A DNA stretch of 5,475 nucleotides from Phycisphaerales bacterium. GTDB taxonomy: Bacteria > Planctomycetota > Phycisphaerae > Sedimentisphaerales > Anaerobacaceae. The DNA lies in contig DQCG01000298.1 in assembly GCA_003533825.1 (NCBI GenBank), forward strand, positions 1 to 5,475. Direction: 5' to 3'. The translations under genes were made by a program, and so were the position numbers. The notes beneath the pieces are model-generated. The model was not told the origin of the DNA. It did no database searches and was given only the letters and a program-made list of their open reading frames with translations. Within the stretch, counting starts at the first letter, position 1. Every line of letters starts with the position of its first letter. Positions 1-5,475 of this stretch are shown here, piece by piece.

Positions 1-669
1 GGCACCGGCCTGAAGGGCATCTTCAACCATTTTAAAGATATCTTCGTCGCTGTCCATTTTCGGGCCGCCTGCAATCACGACCGGCACGGTACAGCCCTGG
101 ACAACTTCGGCGAAACTCTCTACGCTTCCGGTATAGACGACCTTCACGATATCGGCGCCCAGCTCGGCGGCAACCCTCGCGGCGTGCTTAACGTTATCGA
201 CGTTATATTCATCCTTGATCTTCGGCCCGCGCGTGTACATCATCGCTACCAGCGGCATCTGCCAGACCAAGCATCGCTCGCTGATATAACCTAACTGACG
301 GAGCATTTCATTGTCGGTCTCGGCGCCGAGATTTATGTGGACGGAAACTGCATCGGCACCGAGCTTGATTGCCTCTTCGACGGTGCAGACCAGTTCCTTG
401 GCATTCGGGTCGGGACTCAGCGATGTTCCGCCGGAAAGGTGGATAATCAGCCCGACGTCTCTGCCCGTTCCTCGATGCCCGGCCCGGACGATACCTTTGT
501 GCATTAGTATGGCGTTCGCACCGCCCGCCACGACATTACTGACCGCCGTCCGCATATCGGCTAGACCTTCAATCGGCCCGACCGTAACGCCGTGGTCCAT
601 CGGGATAATTACCGTCCTGCGTGAATTGCGATCTATTATCCGTTCGAGTCTTATCTTTTTGCCTATCAT
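1..669 (-). CDS. ADH synthase-like class I aldolase (3' end cut by the window edge)
   Basis: This is the N-terminal 223 residues of a DeoC/FbaB-type class I aldolase; the frame runs open to base 1, so roughly the last 40 residues of a family usually near 265-275 are missing. It closely resembles archaeal 2-amino-3,7-dideoxy-D-threo-hept-6-ulosonate synthase, which joins a ketose-phosphate-derived C3 unit to aspartate semialdehyde at the start of the archaeal aromatic pathway. Visible landmarks are PMDHGV with Asp25, GGANAILMHKGIV (49-61), DVGLIIHLSGGTSLSP (71-86), MMYTRG with Tyr145, DIVKVVYTG with the Schiff-base Lys176, and VVIAGGPK (197-204). Asp25, Tyr145 and Lys176 have the same spacing as Asp33, Tyr153 and Lys184 of the Methanocaldococcus jannaschii enzyme as I recall it. 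The ATG is preceded by GGAG at 678-681, 8 bases upstream. Family membership is secure. The exact substrate is less so: an FBP-aldolase-like role, or an aminobenzoate-type pathway as with GriI, is possible. Confidence 0.9.
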   Translation of the reverse strand, partial: MIGKKIRLERIIDRNSRRTVIIPMDHGVTVGPIEGLADMRTAVSNVVAGGANAILMHKGIVRAGHRGTGRDVGLIIHLSGGTSLSPDPNAKELVCTVEEAIKLGADAVSVHINLGAETDNEMLRQLGYISERCLVWQMPLVAMMYTRGPKIKDEYNVDNVKHAARVAAELGADIVKVVYTGSVESFAEVVQGCTVPVVIAGGPKMDSDEDIFKMVEDALQAGA

Positions 670-873
670 AGCCAAATCTCCAATTTCTTGTTCATTGCAA
701 ATCCGCACCTCGCGGACGAACAATTTAGTATTTTATTTACAAAATCTACCCAAACCCACCTAAAAGGCAAGAAAAAAAGACCGGGAGTGTAGAATATATC
801 GAAACTCACAGCCTTTTAAGCAAACGAGATGGTTTGTTCGTACCTGGAGCGTTTTTGCCTCTCATTGAGCTAA
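670..873. other. Intergenic gap with nested inverted repeats; leader of the aldolase gene
   Basis: No gene is seen here. Bases 759-768 and 811-820 form a 10-base inverted repeat (nine Watson-Crick pairs and one wobble) around a 42-base loop, which itself contains GAGT (785-788) facing ACTC (804-807). A smaller hairpin pairs CAAAC at 821-825 with GTTTG at 832-836. On the minus strand a run of seven T lies inside the large loop (773-779), not after a stem, so this is at best a weak terminator for the secreted-protein gene ending at 874. Closer to the aldolase start, TCCGC (702-706) pairs with GCGGA (712-716) in its probable 5' leader. The AT-rich stretch around 725-750 could hold the aldolase promoter, but no convincing -35/-10 pair is visible. 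Confidence 0.4.
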
Positions 874-3204
874 CTACTTTGCCAGTGCCGCGATTTGCTC
901 TGCACTTAAAGCCTGATTGTAGATGCGAATGTCATCGATCAGGCCGGAGAAGAAGGTTCCTGCGCTGAGAGTTTTGCTAGTACCGATGTATAAGCCTCCG
1001 GTCGCATTTTTCAGCGGATTTTGAGCCGCTGTATCTTTAGCCACTTCTATGCCATCAACATAAAGGATTCTGTATGAGCCGTCCCAAACAAAGCCGATAT
1101 AATGCCACTGGCCATCGGTTATGATGGATCCTGATATTAATGGCTGGGGGTAATCCCTGCCGATCTTTTGTGGCACTAAAGCAGTCATAAGATTTCCATT
1201 TGACGTATCGGTGCATAGCCACGCTTCACCGGTACCATTGCCATCCAACTGGGAAATAATCACCTGTCCTGGTGAACCGCCTTTAATCCAGGCAAAGACA
1301 CTGAACAGTCCATATGACGGGTCCAAAATAAAGTCTGTGCTGACATAATCATCGACACCATCGAATTCGAGCGCTCCATTTACCTGACCAGTAGTAGGCT
1401 GCCAAACCGGCTCTCCGTAAAGTGTGCCGTGATGCTTGCCGATGCTATCATAAGCAATGCTTCCTTCCGTCTCATCTAGCTTCCAATGTGCTATCATGCG
1501 GTAATCCTCAAACAGATTCTCAGCAAGGACGACCAGGTCCTGGACATCAACGGCGCCATCACCAAAGGGGGCTGGAGAAATATCGCACAATGGCTCATCT
1601 GTTCCCCAGTGGTCAACCATAATGCGCATATCTGCAGAATCAACAATTCCATCTCGGTTCAAATCAGCAATGTTACCTGCATCTGATAATGACCTGCTCG
1701 CCTGTAATATACCGCCGTAAGCTCCCATATTTATCCGTTCACCGTGCGGCCACAATTCTGCGCTCCAATCTGAATTTGGGTCACCGGCATCAATACAAGG
1801 GCTCGTAACATCATCCATAATCCAGGTTTGGCTGCTCGGGTCCGGCTCGACTGAACTCGCCGAAGTCCATCGGCCAGCTTGCGACTTGAGATGATAGTCG
1901 TCATCGTTTGGATCGGTAAACAGCGGGTTAATGTCGATGTTCCCTTCGCCCCAATTGAGGGTGCAACCGCCTTCAACACTGACTCCAGATTGTCCACCAG
2001 CTATGTTGCTATAGGCAATGGTTAAGTTTGATGCAGGATCTTGAACCGAAATCTCGCGCCCTTTAGCAGATGTGTTTCCCCAAACAATACTATTGGTGAC
2101 CGTTGCAGAGGCATTACGGCAGAGTACTCCGCCTCCACCGCACTCGCTTCCCGCCGAGTTGCCCCAGATGGTGCAGTTACTGATTGTGACGAAGGCGTCT
2201 GCGTACGAGGAGCACACACCTCCACCACCCTGTGCCGCCGTGTTTCGCGCAATAACGCAATTGTTCAAAGTTGCAGAGCTGTGCCCGGCATAGACACCGC
2301 CGCCAAAATAGTATCCCCCGGTGTTTTTCAGTATTGCGCAGCGGGTCAGGGTAAGGTATCCATACCAGCACGCGACCCCACCACCGCCATTTGCTCTTGA
2401 CGAGTTCCCACTGATGATGCAGTCGGTCATGGTCAGGGACGACTTTTTCGAAGAGTCATCCCCGCCGCAGAACGCCCCGCCGCCCAATCCTCCTTCCGAC
2501 GAGTTCCCGCTGATGATGCAGTTAGTCATGGTGACGGACGATTTAATCCAGCAGTGTACACCGCCACCTCCGGCGGCTGAGTTGTCCGTAATGATGCAGT
2601 CGGTCATGGTCATGGATGAGTTTTCGTAACAGAACACTCCACCGCCCGCATCGTCCGCCGAGTTCTCGGCGATAGTACAGTTGGTTAGGGTCGTGGAGGC
2701 CCCGGAGTAGACTATCACTCCGCCGCCGTATTTCGCGTTGTTCTGCACTATTGCACAATTCCTTAAGTTCCCGGAAGAAGCATCGAACAAGATACCTCCG
2801 CCTGCGTACGCGCCTACAGACGACACCCAATAACCAGTGCCCCCGGTAATAGTGAATCCTTCAAGAATAGATGCGTCGGTCTCACTGTTCTCGAAGATTA
2901 TGACGCTGCCGCGATTAGTATCAGTCGGCGTGCCCATCCGGATTGTTGTCTCATCCGGCCCGGCTTCGGACTTCACCGTGATGGCCTTGCCTCGAAATGT
3001 GATTGGCTCGGTGATAACGTACTCGCCGGGGGCCACCAGTACCTTATCACCATCCACAGCCGCATCTATCCCCGCCTGTATGGTATCAAAATCGTGGGCA
3101 ACTTTGGGACCTACGGTGATTGTAGCAGCCTGTGCCAAGCCAGCCATTACAAGCAAAAATATATATATTGCCAAGTAGATTCTTAGATTTGCTTTGTTAG
3201 CCAT
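874..3204 (-). CDS. Secreted beta-helix protein with dockerin-like and LamG domains
   Basis: Numbering is from the ATG at 3204, giving 776 residues. The open frame extends to a TTG at 3288, but the internal ATG is preferred: GGAAGG lies 6 bases upstream and a clean signal peptide follows at once (1-26, hydrophobic core IYLAIYIFLLVMAGLA, likely cut after AQA). Residues 38-62 (DFDTIQAGIDAAVDGDKVLV and on) are the usual opening of a pectate-lyase-like right-handed beta-helix. Nine coils of about 27 residues follow at 147-396, each with an NC/DC turn and most with GGGV. A helix end cap contains NPLFTDPNDDDYHL (426-439), SPCIDAGDP (468-476) and MGAYGG (493-498). Residues 513-565 are dockerin-like: DLNRDGIVDSADM is a full calcium loop, while the second loop, GDGAVDVQDL, is shortened. 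Residues 570-776 form a LamG/concanavalin-like domain starting MIAHWKLDE and ending LIDDIRIYNQALSAEQIAAL. It is probably exported and may bind or cleave polysaccharide; no catalytic site can be identified, so enzymatic activity is not claimed. Confidence 0.9.
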   Translation of the reverse strand: MANKANLRIYLAIYIFLLVMAGLAQAATITVGPKVAHDFDTIQAGIDAAVDGDKVLVAPGEYVITEPITFRGKAITVKSEAGPDETTIRMGTPTDTNRGSVIIFENSETDASILEGFTITGGTGYWVSSVGAYAGGGILFDASSGNLRNCAIVQNNAKYGGGVIVYSGASTTLTNCTIAENSADDAGGGVFCYENSSMTMTDCIITDNSAAGGGGVHCWIKSSVTMTNCIISGNSSEGGLGGGAFCGGDDSSKKSSLTMTDCIISGNSSRANGGGGVACWYGYLTLTRCAILKNTGGYYFGGGVYAGHSSATLNNCVIARNTAAQGGGGVCSSYADAFVTISNCTIWGNSAGSECGGGGVLCRNASATVTNSIVWGNTSAKGREISVQDPASNLTIAYSNIAGGQSGVSVEGGCTLNWGEGNIDINPLFTDPNDDDYHLKSQAGRWTSASSVEPDPSSQTWIMDDVTSPCIDAGDPNSDWSAELWPHGERINMGAYGGILQASRSLSDAGNIADLNRDGIVDSADMRIMVDHWGTDEPLCDISPAPFGDGAVDVQDLVVLAENLFEDYRMIAHWKLDETEGSIAYDSIGKHHGTLYGEPVWQPTTGQVNGALEFDGVDDYVSTDFILDPSYGLFSVFAWIKGGSPGQVIISQLDGNGTGEAWLCTDTSNGNLMTALVPQKIGRDYPQPLISGSIITDGQWHYIGFVWDGSYRILYVDGIEVAKDTAAQNPLKNATGGLYIGTSKTLSAGTFFSGLIDDIRIYNQALSAEQIAALAK
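2017..2766 (-). repeat. Nine tandem coding repeats (~81 bp) of the beta-helix
   Basis: The unit reads roughly T-N-C-x-I-x-x-N-S-A-x-x-G-G-G-V-x-C and recurs every 26-28 residues, with one longer interval of 33 where DDSSKK is inserted (near residue 250 of the protein). Each unit should be one turn of the helix. Three consecutive units are still alike in DNA: 2401-2442 and 2500-2541 match at 36 of 42 positions, and 2414-2435 is identical over 22 bases to 2591-2612. This points to duplication within the gene. The GGGV and xxN signatures recall chlamydial Pmp-type repeats. It is not a CRISPR array: the units are coding and contiguous. Confidence 0.85.
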
Positions 3205-3233
3205 TTTGAACCTTCCTTTCCGCCCATCAGGGC
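3205..3233 (-). promoter_or_regulatory. Ribosome binding site and small hairpin before the secreted-protein gene
   Basis: Read on the minus strand, a GCCC-TGAT-GGGC hairpin (3222-3233) is followed directly by GGAAAGGAAGG and then TTCAAA and the ATG at 3204. The strong purine-rich Shine-Dalgarno, 6 bases from that ATG, is the main reason for choosing this start over the TTG at 3288. The 4-bp stem sits immediately upstream of the site and does not cover it, so any control by it is speculative. Confidence 0.6.
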
Positions 3234-3284
3234 AATTGACAAAGCCGGCACAGAAAACGAATGCAGCTCTCCGGCCGGATTTAA

Positions 3285-3365
3285 TCAAACGGTAAAGAAC
3301 CTCTTATAGACACAGACATAATGACAGGCTACAGCGGAAATAGTAATACAAAGCCACAACCTCAT
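3285..3365 (-). CDS. Possible 26-residue leader peptide or small protein
   Basis: A short frame from ATG (3363-3365) to TGA (3285-3287) encodes a peptide beginning MRLWLCITISAVACHYVCV and ending YKRFFTV. Its case rests on the initiation site: AGGAGG stands 7 bases before the ATG, better than the site of any annotated gene in this window. The peptide is hydrophobic for about 19 residues, has three cysteines (6, 14, 18), then a basic KR and an aromatic tail, so it could be a single-pass membrane micropeptide. Its stop lies 80 bases before the ATG of the secreted-protein gene on the same strand, which also suits a translated leader. No family is recognised. A chance ORF next to a chance Shine-Dalgarno, or the decayed start of a former secreted-protein gene, remains possible. 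Confidence 0.4.
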   Translation of the reverse strand: MRLWLCITISAVACHYVCVYKRFFTV

Positions 3366-3458
3366 ATTCTCGCCTCCTAAAGGTAATGTAATCATCTGCC
3401 AAGGGTATTTTGAGAAATGCCATTCCGCACTTGTTGAATATCCGTCCCCGATGTAATC

Positions 3459-3510
3459 CGGAATTCAAGACCATCTCTAAACTGGATTCCTGCTTTCACA
3501 GGAATGACAT
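3459..3510. repeat. REP-like palindromic repeat
   Basis: ATTCCTG (3486-3492) and CAGGAAT (3499-3505) form a perfect 7-bp stem around the loop CTTTCA. The arm CTGGATTCC (3482-3490) can alternatively pair imperfectly with GGAATTCAAG upstream (3460-3469). The phrase CTGGATTCCTGC followed by TTTCACAGGAATGACA closely resembles a dispersed intergenic palindrome I know from many bacterial genomes (general form CTGGATTCCCGC, loop, GCGGGAATGAC), so this is probably one copy of a multicopy repeat rather than a site private to this locus. No T-run follows, so it is not an intrinsic terminator. Copy number cannot be judged from one window. Confidence 0.6.
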
Positions 3511-3593
3511 AAAATGAATATATCTGATCGAGGAAGGCATGTCAAGTAAATTATAGGACTTTCTTGGCTGCCCAAAGAATCACGTCTTGATGC

Positions 3594-3622
3594 TTGACAG
3601 AATATAAGCGATTGGATATTGT
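3594..3622 (+). promoter_or_regulatory. Sigma70-like promoter of the nucleotidyltransferase gene
   Basis: A perfect TTGACA (-35, 3594-3599) is separated by 17 bases from TATTGT (-10, 3617-3622, four of six consensus positions). Transcription would begin near 3629, giving a leader of about 27 bases before the ATG at 3656. This is the best promoter match in the window, though nothing besides position and match supports it. Confidence 0.5.
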
Positions 3623-3655
3623 TTAAGCCATGTTTAGTTTTGGTAGCGTGCAGAT

Positions 3656-4195
3656 ATGATGGCGAAGCAATTTTACGACTGGCAGACGTCCGGCGGAACC
3701 GATGATGTGATGAGACTGGTTGACTGCCTTGAGAGAGCGGACGTCGCGTGGTGCGCTATTTGGGGTTTGGCGGTGAACCACTGGGCCGAACAACCTATGG
3801 TTACTCAGGATGTGGACTTCGTGGTTGCCGCCGAGGCGGTCGAGCGCACCGTTTCACTGCTTGAGGACGCGGGATTCCACAGTGAGAGATTCGAATGGTC
3901 CATCAACTTCAAGGGGTGTTCGACGGTCAGTCTCCAGCTCAGTACGGAGGAATTCTACTGGGATTTCCCTTCCCGTGCCGTCGCGGCGGATGTGCACGGA
4001 ATTCTCCTGAGAGTTGCTTCGCTCGAAGATACTCTCAAAGGTAAGATGAAGGCATGGTCCGAGCCTGAGCGAAGGCAGAGCAAGCGGCTCAAGGATCTCG
4101 CGGATATCGCACGTCTTGTCGAATCGCATCCACATCTCTGGAATATGCTCACCGACGATCTGAGACGACAAGTGCAGCCTCCGGAAAAGACCTAA
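3656..4195 (+). CDS. Solitary AbiEii/AbiGii-type nucleotidyltransferase family protein
   Basis: This 179-residue protein has the layout of the nucleotidyltransferase-fold AbiEii/MNT-like families. There is a core strand and turn AIWGLAVNHW (34-43), the paired aspartates TQDVDFVV (Asp52, Asp54), and a C-terminal helical part VASLEDTLKGKMKAW (120-134) and RLKDLADIARLVE (144-156) with the usual Lys and R-x-x-D-x-x-D pattern. Such proteins transfer nucleotides to RNA or protein targets; AbiEii toxins are normally paired with an AbiEi antitoxin and MntA with a HEPN protein. Neither partner is present: the flanking genes are a secreted protein and aroB. The usual GG of the first motif is WG here, and Gln94 in VSLQLS stands where a third acidic residue is often found, so activity is uncertain. 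The start is ATG at 3656 or the adjacent one at 3659; the only ribosome-site candidate, GGTAG at 3642-3646, is weak. No terminator lies in the 12-base gap to the convergent aroB. Confidence 0.75.
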   Translation: MMAKQFYDWQTSGGTDDVMRLVDCLERADVAWCAIWGLAVNHWAEQPMVTQDVDFVVAAEAVERTVSLLEDAGFHSERFEWSINFKGCSTVSLQLSTEEFYWDFPSRAVAADVHGILLRVASLEDTLKGKMKAWSEPERRQSKRLKDLADIARLVESHPHLWNMLTDDLRRQVQPPEKT

Positions 4196-4207
4196 AACGA
4201 ATGTTCT

Positions 4208-5305
4208 CTAAAGTTTATCCAGTATTTTTTCCACCAGATCGGGTGCAACCTCGACGGCGTATTGGCCATCTTTGCAGTAAACCTGTCCCATCTCGCTAAT
4301 TAAGACAAATCGCGGCGATTTGTTCACCGCTTTTTTGTCGCGCTTGATCAGGTCAATCAAGTCCTTTTGGGCTAAATCCCGTGGCAATCTTACCGGGACG
4401 CCCAGTTTTTCGAGAATTCCCCGGGTTCTATCGAGCCTGCCGGGTTGCGAGAGTCCCAATTCGATTTCAATTAGGCCGGCTGCGATGATACCTATAGCGA
4501 CGGCCTCGCCGTGAAGCAATTCGAAACCGCTGGCGGCTTCGACGGCATGGCCTATGGTGTGGCCGTAGTTGAGGATTCTTCTTAGGTTTTGCTCGCCCGG
4601 GTCGGCTTCGACAACATTGCCCTTGATTTTGCAATTCCAGTGGGCCACTTTTTCCAGCATTTCCGGTTTTCGCTCAAGAACGGCGTCGAGATTACCTTCG
4701 AGAAAATCAAAATATTCGCTGTCGGCGATAATCGCATGTTTCACAGATTCAACAAGTCCGGCCCGGAATTGCCTGTCCTCAAGTGTTGTGAGAGTCGCGA
4801 CATCGATATAAACCGCAACAGGATGCCAGAACGCGCCAAATGCGTTCTTGCTGAGGATGGAATCGACGCCGGTTTTTCCTCCGACTGCCGAATCGGCTTG
4901 GGCGACCGTTGTCGTGGGTATCTGGAGGACGGGCACGCCTCTTTTGAATACTGCCGCCGCAAATCCGGCGATGTCGCCGACCGTTCCGCCGCCGAGAGCG
5001 ACAACGAGCGTATCTCGGCCGAGATATGCTTTTTCCATCGCTTCTATGATAGAGATTGCCGTATCTATATTCTTCGAGGTTTCGCCGGCAGGGCTTATGA
5101 TGAAAGTGGGAACATCTCTTTGACCCAAGAGCTTTTGCAGGTGGCCTGCCGAGACCAGGTTTTCATCGGTCACAACAAACTTATTATAACCTGCAAAATC
5201 GGCTTCTATCCGGGCCCTCAACGAGCCAAGAATATCAGTGGCGATTCTTATCGGGTAGCTGTTGGCTGTCGAAGCCGGAATTTTAATTTCATGCTCTAAC
5301 ATCAT
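4208..5305 (-). CDS. aroB: 3-dehydroquinate synthase
   Basis: This complete 365-residue cytoplasmic enzyme converts DAHP to 3-dehydroquinate using NAD and a divalent metal, the second step of the shikimate pathway. The glycine-rich NAD site is GGGTVGDIAG (105-114), followed by RGVPVLQIPTTTVAQADSAV (122-141) and GGKTGVD. Active-site residues line up with those of the Aspergillus AROM enzyme as I recall them: Asp138 and Lys144, the VESVKH motif with metal ligand Glu186 and Lys189, NYGHTIGH with metal ligand His249 and His253, and HGEAVAIG with metal ligand His265. Length is typical. AQADSAVGGKTGVD differs from the common QVDSSVGGKTAVN, a mild variation. Two ATGs (5305 and 5302) are adjacent and neither has a clear Shine-Dalgarno. 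The gene converges on the nucleotidyltransferase gene, 12 bases apart. Confidence 0.97.
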   Translation of the reverse strand: MMLEHEIKIPASTANSYPIRIATDILGSLRARIEADFAGYNKFVVTDENLVSAGHLQKLLGQRDVPTFIISPAGETSKNIDTAISIIEAMEKAYLGRDTLVVALGGGTVGDIAGFAAAVFKRGVPVLQIPTTTVAQADSAVGGKTGVDSILSKNAFGAFWHPVAVYIDVATLTTLEDRQFRAGLVESVKHAIIADSEYFDFLEGNLDAVLERKPEMLEKVAHWNCKIKGNVVEADPGEQNLRRILNYGHTIGHAVEAASGFELLHGEAVAIGIIAAGLIEIELGLSQPGRLDRTRGILEKLGVPVRLPRDLAQKDLIDLIKRDKKAVNKSPRFVLISEMGQVYCKDGQYAVEVAPDLVEKILDKL

Positions 5306-5475
5306 AAAGAACCGGCATTGTCAGAACGAAATACGCTTAATAAAAAACACACTCAAACAAGTATAAGTGTGCAACTATGAATTCAAATAACAATACAAAA
5401 TATTCAAAATAACCGATTTCTGTTTAAAATGCAAGACGGCGGGTTTCATGTACAGGGCTACCGCATCTAAATTCC
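5306..5475. other. AT-rich region upstream of aroB, possible tail of a previous gene
   Basis: On the minus strand one frame is open from the window edge (5473) to a TAG at 5375-5377, giving 32 codons beginning NLDAVALYMKPAVL. It ends 3 bases before the terminator-like hairpin, so it could be the 3' end of a gene outside the window. A second frame is open to a TAA further upstream. Neither tail is recognisable. From 5306 to 5340 lies the aroB leader, without a convincing promoter or Shine-Dalgarno. Confidence 0.3.
5342..5371 (-). terminator. Intrinsic-terminator-like hairpin upstream of aroB
   Basis: Read on the minus strand, CACACT (5366-5371) pairs with AGTGTG (5348-5353) around a 12-base loop and is followed at once by six T (5342-5347). 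Two more inner pairs (one wobble) are possible. The stem is short and not GC-rich, so it would be a weak terminator. It sits 37 bases upstream of the aroB ATG, so it either ends the transcript of the preceding gene or lies in the aroB leader as an attenuator, depending on where aroB transcription begins. Confidence 0.5.

Larger units (their letters stand above)
3366..3655. other. Intergenic region between divergent genes
   Basis: Apart from the REP-like repeat and the nucleotidyltransferase promoter listed separately, no gene is visible. Bases 3366-3380 contain the Shine-Dalgarno of the 26-codon ORF (CCTCCT on the plus strand). A minus-strand promoter for that ORF and the secreted-protein gene should lie about 3380-3460, but I find no -35/-10 pair I would defend. 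Confidence 0.5.

Noticed and set aside
311..763. 150-codon plus-strand frame opposite the aldolase gene
   Set aside because: It covers the antisense of the conserved aldolase N-terminus; the protein shows no domain and has no ribosome site of note.
773..780. Seven-T run (minus strand) considered as a terminator
   Set aside because: No stable stem ends immediately before the T run; the run falls in the loop of a larger inverted repeat.
2041..2629. Several overlapping plus-strand frames rich in Pro and Ser within the repeat region
   Set aside because: They are the reverse complement of the Gly-rich repeat codons (GGC/GGT read as GCC/ACC), hence the runs of proline; no independent gene evidence.
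2017..2766. Regular spaced repeats considered as a CRISPR array
   Set aside because: Units are 81 bases, contiguous, diverged and in frame inside a large coding region, with no short identical repeats separated by unique spacers.
3205..3288. N-terminal extension of the secreted protein from the TTG at 3288
   Set aside because: It would put 28 mostly polar residues before a textbook signal peptide and uses a TTG start; the internal ATG at 3204 has GGAAGG at good spacing.
4589..5299. 236-codon plus-strand frame opposite aroB
   Set aside because: It lies wholly antisense to an intact, conserved aroB and its translation shows no recognisable domain; it is a shadow of the aroB codon pattern.

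Overview
The window looks like a piece of a Planctomycetota chromosome, most likely from the Phycisphaerae/Sedimentisphaerales side. That placement is inferred from one gene: a secreted protein joining a right-handed beta-helix, a dockerin-like calcium-binding segment and a C-terminal LamG domain, an architecture typical of that lineage. No marker gene confirms it.

Layout. The left edge (1-669, minus strand) is the first 223 codons of an archaeal-type class I aldolase, 2-amino-3,7-dideoxy-D-threo-hept-6-ulosonate (ADH) synthase; its C-terminus lies outside the window. A 204-base gap with an inverted repeat follows. Next is the large secreted beta-helix/dockerin/LamG gene (874-3204, minus), whose best start is an ATG 28 codons inside the longest open frame, just before a signal peptide. 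Upstream of it on the same strand is a very short ORF of 26 codons (3285-3365) with a consensus Shine-Dalgarno, which looks like a leader peptide or small protein. The rest of that intergenic region holds a REP-like palindromic repeat (about 3459-3510) and a sigma70-like promoter (3594-3622) reading right into a solitary AbiEii-type nucleotidyltransferase gene (3656-4195, plus). That gene converges, with a 12-base gap, on a complete canonical 3-dehydroquinate synthase gene, aroB (4208-5305, minus). Upstream of aroB an AT-rich stretch carries a hairpin followed by six T on the minus strand, either the terminator of the previous gene or an attenuator in the aroB leader.

How the genes relate. 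The two metabolic genes both belong to entry steps of aromatic biosynthesis, but to different versions: ADH synthase normally feeds archaeal DHQ synthase II, whereas canonical AroB takes DAHP. They are about 3.5 kb apart on the same strand with two unrelated genes between, so they are not an obvious operon. The secreted protein and the nucleotidyltransferase look like accessory genes. I see no RNA gene, CRISPR array, insertion sequence or complete defence or biosynthetic cluster. The least explained items are the 26-codon ORF, the mixed aromatic pathway and the divergent active-site motif of the solitary nucleotidyltransferase.
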